A stretch of DNA of 64,000 nucleotides from Bacteroides caccae. GTDB lineage: Bacteria > Bacteroidota > Bacteroidia > Bacteroidales > Bacteroidaceae. Within the stretch, counting starts at the first letter, position 1, and every line of letters starts with the position of its first letter. Position numbers and translations under genes: made by a program. Location of the stretch: the NCBI RefSeq assembly GCF_002222615.2, contig NZ_CP022412.2:3224001-3288000 (forward strand), read 5' to 3'. The notes beneath the pieces are model-generated. The model did no database searches, was not told the origin of the DNA, and saw only the letters and a program-made list of their open reading frames with translations. Shown here piece by piece: positions 8,638 to 17,623 of this stretch.

Positions 8638-8721
8638 GGGTTTGTTATTTGAATGTTTCTACTGAAAATAAAACAGGCGGAGCAATCAATTAGTTTTTCA
8701 GGCAAAGGACATTTTCCGGAT

Positions 8722-9255
8722 TTACAGTGCTGTTCCTTTCTTCGGTACGAACAGGTTTGTCATATCCACCTGTTCAAGAGTGAGCAACTCTATCTTTTTA
8801 GAAATACCGCCTGCATATCCTGTCAGGCTACCGTTACAACTTACAACCCGGTGGCAGGGTATAATAATACTAATAGGATTGTGTCCCACCGCATTGCCCA
8901 CCGCTTGCGTCGACATGGACGATAGCCCGTTTAGGCGAGCTATTTCCTTAGCAATATCCTTGTACGTAATGATTTTGCCGTAAGGGATTTTTTTTAATAT
9001 TTCCCATACGGAGAGACGAAAAGGAGTACTTTCCAAGTGCATCTCAGGCATGAAACCGGGATTTTTCCCACTGAAATAACAATCGAGCCATTCTATGGTT
9101 TGCTCGAATACGGGCAATACTTTTTCTTCGTGTTCCGGAGACAACGAAGCTGCAAAATATTTCTGTCCATCAAACCACAAACCCGTCAAAGAGCTACCGT
9201 CACTTGCGATTGTTATTCCACCGATAGGGGACTGATATTTGTAAATGTATTGCAT
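8722..9255 (-). CDS. ogt: Methylated-DNA--protein-cysteine methyltransferase (Ogt/MGMT type)
   Basis: This suicide DNA-repair enzyme moves the alkyl group of O6-alkylguanine to its own cysteine. The active-site motif is IIPCHRVV, followed by the conserved 'GSLTGYAGGISKK' segment. The upstream 'PYGKIITYKDIA' helix and the AVGNAVGHNP arginine-finger region (here without the usual Arg) are also visible. I chose the start at 9255 (MQYIYKYQSPIG), which gives 177 residues, the usual family length. The frame stays open to 9300, but the extra 15 residues (MKYYFCKRY...) look non-coding. No methylation-responsive transcription-factor domain is fused, so this is Ogt-like rather than Ada-like. Confidence 0.9.
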   Translation of the reverse strand: MQYIYKYQSPIGGITIASDGSSLTGLWFDGQKYFAASLSPEHEEKVLPVFEQTIEWLDCYFSGKNPGFMPEMHLESTPFRLSVWEILKKIPYGKIITYKDIAKEIARLNGLSSMSTQAVGNAVGHNPISIIIPCHRVVSCNGSLTGYAGGISKKIELLTLEQVDMTNLFVPKKGTAL

Positions 9256-9300
9256 AACATTATATATAAGGTGATATCTTTTACAAAAGTAGTATTTCAT

Positions 9301-9593
9301 TTTTAAATAAGATCTTTTTCACCTCTGTTTTGAAGAATAATTGCTTATATTTATCTGATAGATGAGGTATTTACCAATATATAAGATTATTTTGCGCAGC
9401 CCTGCAATTACGGGGACAAGAGAAAGTCGAACCAGCTTGTGGCCTATGCCGTAGTCAATATGGAAATAGGCAACCGTGACTTACAATAATAACACCGGAA
9501 TATTTTTTGTGGAAAAAGAGATTTAAAGCGTTTTTAATAACGACATAGAGATAGTTTTTTACTCTCTTTAAAGTCGTTTTTCCAACTTTTCCT
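9301..9593. other. Intergenic region with a possible short coding remnant
   Basis: Between ogt and the glutamine synthetase gene about 395 bp have no intact gene. From about 9384 the plus strand has an open stretch of some 33 codons ending in two stops near 9487, reading NYGDKRKSNQLVAYAVVNME in its centre. This segment is clearly less AT-rich than its flanks and has no start codon. It may be the eroded tail of a lost gene. I do not recognise the family. Confidence 0.3.
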
Positions 9594-9601
9594 TATCTTT
9601 G
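9594..9601 (+). promoter_or_regulatory. Promoter -7 box of the glutamine synthetase gene
   Basis: TATCTTTG matches TAnnTTTG and lies 49 bp before the ATG at 9651. No clear -33 element is seen at the expected spacing. Confidence 0.6.
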
Positions 9602-9650
9602 GCGTTTAACAAACCGTTTTTAATCATACAACAACGAAAAACAACCGATC

Positions 9651-11153
9651 ATGAATCAAGAGTTATCAATGAATGCCAATAAATTAGTGGCATTTCTCCA
9701 GAAGCCGACTTCTGAATTTACCAAAGCCGACATCATTTCATTTATCCAACAAAACGACATCCGTATGGTCAACTTCATGTATCCTGCGGGAGATGGTCGT
9801 CTGAAAACTTTGAATTTTGTCATTAACAATCAAGCTTATCTGGAAGCTATCCTTACCTGTGGAGAACGGGTGGACGGTTCCAGCCTTTTCTCTTTTATCG
9901 AAGCGGGAAGTAGTGATCTTTATGTTATTCCTCGGTTTCGTACAGCATTTGTTGATCCGTTTGCTGAAATACCTACGCTGTCTATCCTTTGTTCTTTCTT
10001 CAATAAGGATGGAGAACCGTTGGGAAGTTCACCGGAATATACGCTTCATAAAGCGAGCAAAGCATTTACGGACGTGACGGGAATGGAGTTTCAGGCAATG
10101 GGAGAGTTAGAATATTATGTGATAGCACCGGATACGGGTATGTTTGAGGCAACCGATCAACGTGGTTATCATGAATCGGGACCTTATGCCAAATTTAATG
10201 AGTTCCGTACACAATGTATGTCTTATATCTCACAAACTGGCGGGCAAATTAAGTATGGACACTCTGAAGTAGGCAACTTTACTTTGGAAGGCTATATCTA
10301 TGAGCAGAATGAAATAGAGTTTTTGCCGGTTCCTGTCGAACAGGCCGCCGACCAATTGATGATTGCCAAATGGGTAATTCGTAACTTAGGATTCAAATAT
10401 GGATATAATGTTACGTTCGCTCCTAAGATAACAGCAGGTAAAGCGGGTTCCGGTCTGCATGTCCATATGCGTATCATGCAGGACGGAAAGAATCAGATGT
10501 TAAAAGACGGAATTTTGTCGGAAACAGCCCGGAAGGCTATTGCTGGAATGATGGAGCTTGCGCCTTCAATCACAGCCTTCGGAAATACAAATCCTACTTC
10601 ATACTTCCGTCTTGTTCCGCACCAGGAAGCACCAACGAATGTTTGCTGGGGCGACCGCAACCGTTCTGTATTGGTACGTGTACCTTTGGGATGGGCTGCC
10701 AAGAAGGATATGTGTACATTAGCGAATCCGTTAGAAACGGAAAGTTATTTTGATACCACCCAAAAGCAGACTGTGGAAATGCGTTCACCGGACGGTTCGG
10801 CAGATTTATATCAACTGCTTGCCGGACTGGCTGTAGCCTGCCGTCATGGTTTTGAAATAGAAAATGCTTTGGAACTGGCTGAAAAGACGTATGTGAATGT
10901 AAATATTCACCAGAAAGAAAACGAAGATAAGCTGAAAGTATTGGCTCAATTACCGGATAGCTGTGTTGCGTCCGCCGATTGTCTGGAACAGCAACGGGCT
11001 ATTTTCGAACAATACAATGTATTTAGTTCGGCAATGATTGACGGCATCATCCGTAAACTTCGCAATTATGAGGATAAGACACTACGTGCAGATCTGGACG
11101 GAAAACCGCAGGAAATGCTTGATTTGGTTCATAAATATTTCCATTGCGGATAA
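9651..11153 (+). CDS. glnA: Glutamine synthetase, type I-like (GlnA family)
   Basis: This 500-residue enzyme of the glutamine synthetase family makes glutamine from glutamate, ammonia and ATP in the cytoplasm. The metal-binding glutamates appear in 'AMGELEYYVI' (about 146-155), and the conserved ammonia/ATP segments are 'GSGLHVHMR' (about 268-276), 'NPTSYFRLVPHQEAPTNVCWG' in part, and 'NRSVLVRVP'. Length fits the GSI class of about 470-500 residues, not the roughly 730-residue GSIII also common in Bacteroides. I do not see the classic adenylylation-site motif. The N-terminus has Met1 and Met8, both possible. It is a single-gene unit with a promoter and a terminator. Confidence 0.9.
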   Translation: MNQELSMNANKLVAFLQKPTSEFTKADIISFIQQNDIRMVNFMYPAGDGRLKTLNFVINNQAYLEAILTCGERVDGSSLFSFIEAGSSDLYVIPRFRTAFVDPFAEIPTLSILCSFFNKDGEPLGSSPEYTLHKASKAFTDVTGMEFQAMGELEYYVIAPDTGMFEATDQRGYHESGPYAKFNEFRTQCMSYISQTGGQIKYGHSEVGNFTLEGYIYEQNEIEFLPVPVEQAADQLMIAKWVIRNLGFKYGYNVTFAPKITAGKAGSGLHVHMRIMQDGKNQMLKDGILSETARKAIAGMMELAPSITAFGNTNPTSYFRLVPHQEAPTNVCWGDRNRSVLVRVPLGWAAKKDMCTLANPLETESYFDTTQKQTVEMRSPDGSADLYQLLAGLAVACRHGFEIENALELAEKTYVNVNIHQKENEDKLKVLAQLPDSCVASADCLEQQRAIFEQYNVFSSAMIDGIIRKLRNYEDKTLRADLDGKPQEMLDLVHKYFHCG

Positions 11154-11175
11154 TGTAGTAACTGATAATATGAGT

Positions 11176-11209
11176 AAAAGCCTGTCTTCTCAAAGCAAGA
11201 TAGGCTTTT
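11176..11209 (+). terminator. Terminator of the glutamine synthetase gene
   Basis: A 13-bp stem (11176-11188 with 11197-11209, one wobble pair) has an 8-nt loop and is followed by TATTTTCC. It lies 22 bp after the stop. Confidence 0.85.
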
Positions 11210-11406
11210 ATTTTCCCCAATTGCACTCCTCACTTCCACATAATTCTACACTAATTCCACAATCAGATAGAACCCGCCTACTTTTTATTCGTCTGATTTT
11301 TAACGATATATGTAAAAAGCTGATATTTGGTATCCGTTTTGCAATATGATAAGTGTAGCGATAATAAATAATGGTTTTTATAATTCACACTTAAAAAATT
11401 ACGATT

Positions 11407-11724
11407 ATGAAAAAGGTATTAGTAGCAGTAGCATTAGTAATGGGATTAGGTAGTTCTGTAGCATTTGCACAGGAAGTAATCAACACTACATCTGTAGAAA
11501 TGCAGGCGCAAGTTCCACAGGATGAGTTTACTAAGATTGATGTAAAAGAGTTACCGGAAGCAGTGGCACAGGCTGTTGCCAAGAACTATGAAGGTGCTAC
11601 AATCAAAGAAGCTTATGTAGCGGAAAAAGAGAGCGGTAAGGTTTATAAAGTAATTCTTACTACTAAAGATTCGCAGGAAGTAACAGTCCTGATGAATGAA
11701 AAGGGTGAAGAAGTGAAAGAATAA
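11407..11724 (+). CDS. Small secreted protein, PepSY-like
   Basis: This 105-residue protein has a clear signal peptide (residues 1-21, cleavage after SVAFA). The mature 84 residues are acidic and contain 'IDVKELPEAVAQAVAKNYEGATIKEA', followed by strands 'KVYKVILTTKDSQEVTVLMNEKGEEV'. This layout (helix, 'YPGA.I.EA', then two beta strands ending in 'D..G..V') is the PepSY-like/DUF2874-like pattern of small Bacteroides periplasmic proteins. It is alone in its transcription unit with a terminator after it. Function is unknown. Confidence 0.75.
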   Translation: MKKVLVAVALVMGLGSSVAFAQEVINTTSVEMQAQVPQDEFTKIDVKELPEAVAQAVAKNYEGATIKEAYVAEKESGKVYKVILTTKDSQEVTVLMNEKGEEVKE

Positions 11725-11757
11725 AGCAAAACTTCGAATGTAGTATAAATAACTCAT

Positions 11758-11792
11758 AAAAATTCTCGGTTCGTGATGAATCGGGAATTTTT
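11758..11792. terminator. Bidirectional terminator between the PepSY-like and Crp-like genes
   Basis: Arms 11758-11765 and 11785-11792 pair perfectly around a 19-nt loop that can pair further (TCG with CGG). A T run follows on the plus strand and the A-rich arm gives T on the minus strand. Confidence 0.7.
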
Positions 11793-11862
11793 TGTTTATC
11801 TCATTTTTTAGTAATAAACCAATTGATCTACGTTCATCATCGGATAGTTTTATTAGTAGTTA

Positions 11863-12426
11863 TTATTCGAATTTCTTACGTATGTGACTAATCGTTTCCG
11901 GAGTAACTCGAAGGAAAGAGGCTACTTCTTTTAGAGTAATAAAATTCTGAAAATCAGGATAGCGTTTCACTAAATCTAAATACAGTTCGGTGGGAGTTTT
12001 ACAATAAATGTCTAATAGACGCATATAGGTTTGTACAAAGAGCTCTTCTGCAAGAATCCGTTCTAAGTTTTGTGTCATTTCATTTGTAGAGAAGAAATTC
12101 CTCATATCTTCGGCAGAAGCATAGTAAATTCGAGCATCACTTGCAGCCTGGATGCTTACCATAGCTTTCTCTTTTTTCAAGCATGCCGGATAGTCACCTA
12201 CATACTCTCCGGCAAAAGAATAACCGACAATATGCTCGTATCCTCTGTCGTCTGTACAGATATATCGAAATAACCCTTCTTCTATGTAAGCTCCATGTGT
12301 AGCCAAAGCTCCCTGCAGAGTGAAATATTCCTTTTTCTTCATTTCTTTACATTGCCCATGTGTCAAAAAGAAGTCTTTAAATGCGGAGAATTCCTCGCGT
12401 CCGGCATAGTGATTAAAATTTTTCAT
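11863..12426 (-). CDS. Crp/Fnr family transcriptional regulator
   Basis: This 187-residue regulator has an N-terminal cyclic-nucleotide-binding-type jelly roll (about 20-110; 'GALATHGAYIEEGLFRYI', 'GYSFAGEYVGDYPA') and a short C-terminal helix-turn-helix ('ITLKEVASFLRVTPETISHIRKKFE'). The cAMP-contact 'GE-RS' pair of Crp is not seen, and there are no Fnr-type N-terminal cysteines, so the ligand is unknown. The form is the short type common in Bacteroidetes. It is a single gene and its targets are not evident from context. Confidence 0.88.
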   Translation of the reverse strand: MKNFNHYAGREEFSAFKDFFLTHGQCKEMKKKEYFTLQGALATHGAYIEEGLFRYICTDDRGYEHIVGYSFAGEYVGDYPACLKKEKAMVSIQAASDARIYYASAEDMRNFFSTNEMTQNLERILAEELFVQTYMRLLDIYCKTPTELYLDLVKRYPDFQNFITLKEVASFLRVTPETISHIRKKFE

Positions 12427-12897
12427 GTTTGGTTAGATTGTTTTCGTGCCTTAATAGGTGACGAATTTATGAAAAGAGTGACATTATACCTAATTGCGGA
12501 TGATTTTAAAAGATTATTTAAACCGGACTTCCTTATTAGGCAGATATTTTTTCATTCCTTTAGATATGCTGTCTTATCACAACAGTTTATTTGTAGATTT
12601 CTACAGTACTCGTACTTTAAAATTCTTTTTTGAGGATATATCCGAAGAAAACGATCGATTTTGATTACTTGATAGAAGGGAAAGAGGAATATGAACGTTA
12701 AGTATTGACCTAATTTCATAAAAAAGATGTTTTATGAAAAGAAAAAGAGAGGAATGTAGTGCAATATCGCCAAATAATGCTTTCCTTTGCAACCAACAAC
12801 AATAATAAGGTTTATTACGATTTGATTATTTTACGTGAATCTTCTCATTTATTTGAGTATATCCATTTCTAATTAAGATTTTCCAATAACTTTCTTA
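12427..12897. other. AT-rich intergenic region with no recognised gene
   Basis: About 470 bp lie between the Crp-like gene and the RRM gene. A 32-codon plus-strand frame starts at ATG 12566 (MLSYHNSLFVDF...) and stops at 12664, but nothing supports it as a gene. No hairpin or RNA structure stands out. Confidence 0.4.
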
Positions 12898-12922
12898 TTG
12901 AATTATTAATTTTTTATATTTG
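12898..12922 (+). promoter_or_regulatory. Promoter of the RRM gene, directly abutting its start codon
   Basis: TTG at 12898-12900 and TATATTTG at 12915-12922 form a -33/-7 pair. Only six bases separate the -7 box from the ATG at 12929, so a transcript starting at the usual distance would have essentially no leader. Confidence 0.6.
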
Positions 12923-12928
12923 TATTTT

Positions 12929-13174
12929 ATGAATTTGTACATTGGAAATCTTAGCTATAATGTTAAGGAATCAGACTTGAGAAATGTAATGGAAGAGTAT
13001 GGAACAGTTGCTTCAGTAAAGTTAATCACAGACCGTGAAACTAGAAGATCAAAAGGATTCGCATTTGTTGAAATGCCGGATGATGCAGAAGCTAATAATG
13101 TTATCAAACAGTTGAATGGCGCAGAATACGTAGGTCGTTCAATGGTAGTGAAAGAAGCTTTGCCGAAGAACTAA
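12929..13174 (+). CDS. RRM-type RNA-binding protein
   Basis: This 81-residue single-domain protein has an RNA recognition motif. RNP2 is LYIGNLSY (about 3-10) and RNP1 is KGFAFVEM (about 44-51), both complete, with a 'DRETRRSKGFAFVEM' context. Such small RRM proteins are common in Bacteroidetes and act as post-transcriptional regulators in the cytoplasm. The frame is open upstream to a TTG at 12920, but that codon lies inside the -7 promoter box, so I place the start at ATG 12929. It is monocistronic with its own strong terminator. RNA targets cannot be predicted. Confidence 0.92.
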   Translation: MNLYIGNLSYNVKESDLRNVMEEYGTVASVKLITDRETRRSKGFAFVEMPDDAEANNVIKQLNGAEYVGRSMVVKEALPKN

Positions 13175-13196
13175 AACTAAATAATAGTGATAGAAA

Positions 13197-13226
13197 AAGG
13201 GCGTGTCAGGAAACTAACACGCCCTT
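13197..13226. terminator. Bidirectional terminator between the RRM gene and sucD
   Basis: A perfect 10-bp GC-rich stem (13197-13206 with 13217-13226) has a 10-nt loop, with an A run before and CTTT after. It lies between the two convergent genes. Confidence 0.88.
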
Positions 13227-13233
13227 CTTTCTG

Positions 13234-14202
13234 TTAATCTCCGTTGTTGTTTTCTTCATCATCCACCATGTTATTGAGTTCCAGTTCCAAATCTACCAGT
13301 TCTTGTTCCCGTAATTTCAGAATATCTCTCGTTGTATCTTTTGCTGCTTTTAATAATGCAGGAATGTCCGACGGCTCCTGTGCAACCTGAATACCGGCTG
13401 CCTCTAATGCTTCTATCTTTTCTTTAGCCGAACCGGAAGTTCCGGAGATAATAGCTCCTGCATGCCCCATTTGTTTTCCCAAAGGAGCAGATTGCCCTGC
13501 GATGAATGCTACAACGGGTTTAGTTACATGGTTACGAATATATTCGGCAGCCTGTTCTTCCGCATTTCCGCCAATCTCACCGATTAAAACAATAGCTTCG
13601 GTTTCGGTGTCATTCTGGAACATTTCTAACAGTTCACGGAAATGAAGCCCTACTACGGGGTCGCCGCCGATACCAATAGCTGTGGATTGTCCCATGCCAT
13701 TAGCGGTTAAGTGATATACAATTTCATACGTAAGTGTACCGCTACGGCTAATGACACCCACGTTTCCTTTCTGAAAAACTTGTCCCGGGAGGATACCGAC
13801 CATACTTTTTCCCGGAGAAATCAATCCCGGACAGTTAGGACCAACCAGTATTGCCCCCTTTTGTTTAATGAATTGATGCGCTTTGATGACATCCAGTGTA
13901 GGGATACCTTCCGCGATACAGACAATTAACTGGATACCGGCATCTGCCGCCTCCATGATAGCATCTGCTGCAAAACGTGCCGGAACAAAGATAATAGAAG
14001 TGTTAGCCTGTGTCTGTTCCACAGCTTCATACATGGTGTTAAACACTGGGATACCGTTTGCATCACTTCCCCCTTTACCGGGAGAAGTACCTCCTACAAC
14101 GTTGGTTCCATATTCCTTCATCTTCCTGGCATGAAAGAGCCCGTCCCGACCAGTAATTCCTTGTACAATCAAACGGGTGGATTTATCTATTAATATACTC
14201 AT
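13234..14202 (-). CDS. sucD: Succinate--CoA ligase, alpha subunit
   Basis: This alpha subunit of succinyl-CoA synthetase interconverts succinyl-CoA and succinate with nucleotide phosphorylation, in the branched anaerobic TCA pathway of Bacteroides. The CoA-binding Rossmann segment '[18 protein letters not shown]' is at about 11-28 and the phospho-histidine loop [13 protein letters not shown] puts His at about 247. The protein has 322 residues against the usual 285-300, because of a charged C-terminal tail of about 30 residues (from about 290) rich in Glu, Asp and Asn. It is 35 bp downstream of sucC and translated from the same message. Confidence 0.95.
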   Translation of the reverse strand: MSILIDKSTRLIVQGITGRDGLFHARKMKEYGTNVVGGTSPGKGGSDANGIPVFNTMYEAVEQTQANTSIIFVPARFAADAIMEAADAGIQLIVCIAEGIPTLDVIKAHQFIKQKGAILVGPNCPGLISPGKSMVGILPGQVFQKGNVGVISRSGTLTYEIVYHLTANGMGQSTAIGIGGDPVVGLHFRELLEMFQNDTETEAIVLIGEIGGNAEEQAAEYIRNHVTKPVVAFIAGQSAPLGKQMGHAGAIISGTSGSAKEKIEALEAAGIQVAQEPSDIPALLKAAKDTTRDILKLREQELVDLELELNNMVDDEENNNGD

Positions 14203-14237
14203 AATTGTTTTTTACTTTTTATTGATATTGTTACGCA

Positions 14238-15368
14238 TTATGATTTTATAGCCATTAACGCTGCTTCCTGCATAGTTGTTGCTATCTGAAAACGGCTATG
14301 ATTTCGTAGAAGATCGCGGCCGATATTTTCATTTGTTCCTGTTAGCCGGACAATGATGGGTATTTCACTCTTTATCTGCTCGAATGACTGAATAAGCCCG
14401 ATTGCCACATCGTCACAACGGGTAATCCCTCCGAAAATATTGATCAGAACAACTTTTACTTTTTCATCTTGTAATAGAAGCTTCATGGCTTCCACTACTT
14501 TTATGGGGTTGGAACTACCGCCAATATCAAGAAAGTTGGCAGGATTACCTCCATAAATCTTAATCATATCCATTGTTGCCATAGCGAGTCCGGCACCATT
14601 CACCATGCAACCTATATTACCGTCCATGCGAACATAACTGAAACCTCTTTCTTTGGCGTCGGCTTCTACCTTTTCTTCCTCTGTCGGGTCGAATAAAGCA
14701 TGTATTTCAGGATGCCGACATAGGGCGTTGTCATCGAAAACAATTTTGGCATCAATAGCTATTAACATACCTTTTGTTGTTAGCGCTAACGGATTGATCT
14801 CAACCAGAGAGGCATCATTCTCCATGAAGATTTTATAAAGTGCTTGCAGGATGACAGCCATTTTACTTGCTTGTTCCGTTTTTGGAAAAAGTGAAAAGGC
14901 GAAATGACGTGCCAAATAATCTGGAATGCCAATGAAAGGATTGATTGAATACCGAATAATTTTCTCCGGTGTCTGACGAGCCACTTGTTCAATATCCATA
15001 CCACCGGATGCACTCATCATTAGAATAACGGAACGTGTATTTCGGTCGATAGTGAAACTGACATAATATTCGGCGGTAATATCAACTGCTTCGCTAACCA
15101 ATATCTGATTGACGGGAAGGCCTTTAATACTCATTCCGAGTATATTTTTAGCTTCCTGATAAGCATCTTCCGTGTTGTTTACCAGTTTGACGCCTCCGGC
15201 CTTTCCCCGGCCTCCGGTCAATACCTGTGCCTTAATGACAACTCTATCTGCACCTACACTCCGATATGCAGCTACAACGCCTGCAGCAGTACGGCATAAA
15301 GTGTGCCTCTCAACAGGTATTCCATACTTAGAGAAAATCTCTTTCGCTTGATATTCATGTATTTTCAT
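14238..15368 (-). CDS. sucC: Succinate--CoA ligase (ADP/GDP-forming), beta subunit
   Basis: This 376-residue beta subunit has an N-terminal ATP-grasp domain starting MKIHEYQAKEIFSKYGIPV and the nucleotide-binding loop 'VVIKAQVLTGGRGKAGGVKLV' (about 43-63, given in part). The magnesium-binding 'LVEINPLALT' is at about 190-199. The C-terminal flavodoxin-like half contains 'NGAGLAMATMDMIKIYGG' and 'NIFGGITRCDDVA'. Length matches the family (about 385). It is the first gene of the sucCD operon. Nucleotide preference cannot be fixed by eye. Confidence 0.95.
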   Translation of the reverse strand: MKIHEYQAKEIFSKYGIPVERHTLCRTAAGVVAAYRSVGADRVVIKAQVLTGGRGKAGGVKLVNNTEDAYQEAKNILGMSIKGLPVNQILVSEAVDITAEYYVSFTIDRNTRSVILMMSASGGMDIEQVARQTPEKIIRYSINPFIGIPDYLARHFAFSLFPKTEQASKMAVILQALYKIFMENDASLVEINPLALTTKGMLIAIDAKIVFDDNALCRHPEIHALFDPTEEEKVEADAKERGFSYVRMDGNIGCMVNGAGLAMATMDMIKIYGGNPANFLDIGGSSNPIKVVEAMKLLLQDEKVKVVLINIFGGITRCDDVAIGLIQSFEQIKSEIPIIVRLTGTNENIGRDLLRNHSRFQIATTMQEAALMAIKS

Positions 15369-15502
15369 GGCTCACAAATTTGAGTAAATGATTCCTGCTA
15401 ATAAAACAGAAACAAGATACGGAAAGTTTACGAAAAAGAAATCTACCTGAATGTTTTAGAGCATATCACTCTCTTTTTGGTATGAAGATTCGGAATAAAA
15501 AA

Positions 15503-15530
15503 AGCGTGTTGGCAATTCTGCCAACACGCT
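15503..15530 (-). terminator. Terminator of fabD
   Basis: A perfect 12-bp stem (15503-15514 with 15519-15530) has a 4-nt loop, followed on the minus strand by seven T. It is a textbook intrinsic terminator 30 bp after the fabD stop. Confidence 0.95.
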
Positions 15531-15560
15531 GTAAACTGATAAATACAGTATTTCTTGATT

Positions 15561-16448
15561 TTATACAATGCCATGAGCACTAACAGTACCGTCAATTTTC
15601 TTAATCAGACCTTGCAATACTGCACCTGGTCCACATTCTGTGAAGTCAGTAGCACCGTCGGCAATCATATTTTTAACAGATTGAGTCCAACGTACAGAAG
15701 CTGTCAACTGAGCAACCAGATTCTTTTTGATTTCAACAGGGTCAGTATGAGGAAGTGCGTCTACATTCTGATATACCGGGCATTTAGGAGTATGGATTTC
15801 TGTTGCATTGATAGCAGCTTCCAATTCTACTTTTGCAGGATCCATTAACGGAGAGTGGAAAGCACCACCAACTTTCAATGGGAGAGCTCGTTTTGCTCCG
15901 GCAGCTTTCATTAGTTCGCAAGCCTTCTCGATGCCCGGTACGGAACCGGAGATAACGATTTGTCCCGGACAGTTGTAGTTAGCCGGTACACAAACTTCAC
16001 CTTCAGCATTTACGGTAGTACAGATTTCTTCCACCTTTTCATCCGGCAATGCGATGATAGCAGCCATTGTAGAAGGAGTCGCTTCACAGGCTTTCTGCAT
16101 AGCCATTGCACGTGCATAAACAAGTTTCAGACCGTCTTCAAAGCTCAAAGCTCCGGCAGCAACCAATGCGGAAAATTCACCGAGTGAATGTCCTGCTGTC
16201 ATTTCCGGTTTGAAATCATCCCCCATACAAAGAGCGGAGATTACCGAGTGAAGGAATACGGCAGGTTGAGTAACCTTCGTTTGACGAAGATCCTCGTCCG
16301 TACCATTGAACATGATATCTGTAATGCGATATCCAAGAATATCATTTGCTTTTTCAAATAATTCTTTAGCTAAAGCTGAATTTTCATACAGGTCTTTACC
16401 CATTCCTACGAATTGAGCACCTTGACCGGGAAAAACGAATGCTTTCAT
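15561..16448 (-). CDS. fabD: Malonyl-CoA--acyl carrier protein transacylase
   Basis: FabD loads malonyl groups onto acyl carrier protein for fatty acid synthesis. The 'FPGQGAQ' start (about 6-12), the nucleophile motif AGHSLGEFSAL (Ser about 88) and the catalytic histidine in GGAFHSP (His about 198) are all present. I place the start at 16448 (MKAFVFPGQGAQ, 295 residues, normal length). The frame is open 36 codons further upstream, but those residues overlap the end of thiD and look non-coding. It lies 50 bp downstream of thiD on the same strand and has a strong terminator. Confidence 0.95.
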   Translation of the reverse strand: MKAFVFPGQGAQFVGMGKDLYENSALAKELFEKANDILGYRITDIMFNGTDEDLRQTKVTQPAVFLHSVISALCMGDDFKPEMTAGHSLGEFSALVAAGALSFEDGLKLVYARAMAMQKACEATPSTMAAIIALPDEKVEEICTTVNAEGEVCVPANYNCPGQIVISGSVPGIEKACELMKAAGAKRALPLKVGGAFHSPLMDPAKVELEAAINATEIHTPKCPVYQNVDALPHTDPVEIKKNLVAQLTASVRWTQSVKNMIADGATDFTECGPGAVLQGLIKKIDGTVSAHGIV

Positions 16449-16498
16449 ATCTTTATTATTTAATTGATTTTTAATTGCGGGTGCAAAGTTACGGATTT

Positions 16499-17335
16499 TT
16501 ATGATACGACCGCACAAAATGTACATATTTGTGCAACCGAATCCGGGAAATGCCATAACGGACCATTGCCATGTCCGATGTGCAAATCCTTGCCTGCAAT
16601 GATAGCCTGAGTGATATATGATTTGGCATGTTGGATAGATTCCCGTAAAGGATAGCCTTTTGCCAGGTTGGTCGCAATAGCGGAGGAGAGGGTACAGCCT
16701 GTTCCGTGCAAATTGTTACTTTCTATCTTTTTCTCCTCATATATATGGAAGATCGATTCTGACGTATGTAAGAGGTCGCACATTCTGTCACCCTCCAAAT
16801 GCCCCCCTTTTATTAATACACTTGTCTGATACTCATCCACCAACCTTTTGGCCGCTTCCTGCATTTCATGTATGTTATGAATGCTTTTATCTGTCAGAAC
16901 ACTTGCTTCGTCAAGATTGGGAGTAATTAAAGTGACGAGTGGGAGCAGTTCTCTTTTAATTTCTTCTATAGTTTCGTCCGACATTAGTTTTCGTCCGCTG
17001 GTAGACACCATGACCGGATCATAAACAATATATTCCGGTATATATTTTCGCAGGCAGTCTACAATGGTACGAACGATCTGAATGTCACTAACCATACCTA
17101 TCTTGATTGCAACCGGTCGCAAATCATCCATAACAGCTTCTATCTGCCCACGGACAATCTCAGGCAGCACTGATTGTACAGCGTGTACCCCTAATGTATT
17201 TTGTACGGTAACTGCGGTGATGACTGACGCTGCATAGCCTCCCAAAGCCGAGATTGTTTTGATATCCGCCTGAATACCTGCTCCTCCCGAACAATCGGAA
17301 CCAGCAATGGATAAAATGACTGGATGACGTTCCAT
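16499..17335 (-). CDS. thiD: Hydroxymethylpyrimidine/phosphomethylpyrimidine kinase
   Basis: ThiD phosphorylates hydroxymethylpyrimidine and its monophosphate in thiamine biosynthesis. The ribokinase-fold N-terminus 'SIAGSDCSGGAGIQADIKT' (about 9-27) and the C-terminal 'GTGCTLSSAIATNLAKG' anion-hole motif are intact. It has 278 residues, normal for the family. No TPP riboswitch signature is visible in the 340 bp upstream. It is followed by fabD and divergent from xylR. Confidence 0.93.
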   Translation of the reverse strand: MERHPVILSIAGSDCSGGAGIQADIKTISALGGYAASVITAVTVQNTLGVHAVQSVLPEIVRGQIEAVMDDLRPVAIKIGMVSDIQIVRTIVDCLRKYIPEYIVYDPVMVSTSGRKLMSDETIEEIKRELLPLVTLITPNLDEASVLTDKSIHNIHEMQEAAKRLVDEYQTSVLIKGGHLEGDRMCDLLHTSESIFHIYEEKKIESNNLHGTGCTLSSAIATNLAKGYPLRESIQHAKSYITQAIIAGKDLHIGHGNGPLWHFPDSVAQICTFCAVVS

Positions 17336-17623
17336 TTTGGATTTTTTAATAGTTACGATACAAAGATAGAATAAAAAACGATAAGGTACAAAATGACATA
17401 TCGTTTAAAGTACAATAAGTATCCCTATCTGAATTTATTCTATAGATCATGAAAAGTACTGAAAATAAAGCATCAATCTGGTTTTTGTACTTTATACAAT
17501 TACTCTTCCTGGAAAAGACTAAAATACATATTGTAATTCATAAGATAACACTAAGTATTGATATTGTAAAATATATGATATGTATTTATGTGATAAACAA
17601 TGTTTTATAGCATATTAATTATT
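17336..17623. promoter_or_regulatory. thiD-xylR divergent regulatory region with candidate operator dyads
   Basis: This AT-rich region contains TTGTA-N5-TACAA at 17485-17499, a perfect dyad and a candidate operator for the neighbouring XylR-type regulator. A second dyad, AACGATA at 17377-17383 with TATCGTT at 17399-17405, lies near the thiD start. Further TTGTA half-sites occur between the two. Assignment to a regulator is inference. Confidence 0.35.

Noticed and set aside
9255..9300. Longer N-terminus for the Ogt-like protein
   Set aside because: The extra residues are Lys/Tyr/Cys-rich and unlike the family. The start at 9255 gives the usual length.
16449..16556. Longer N-terminus for FabD
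   Set aside because: It overlaps the thiD 3' end, and the FabD family begins right at MKAFVFPGQG.
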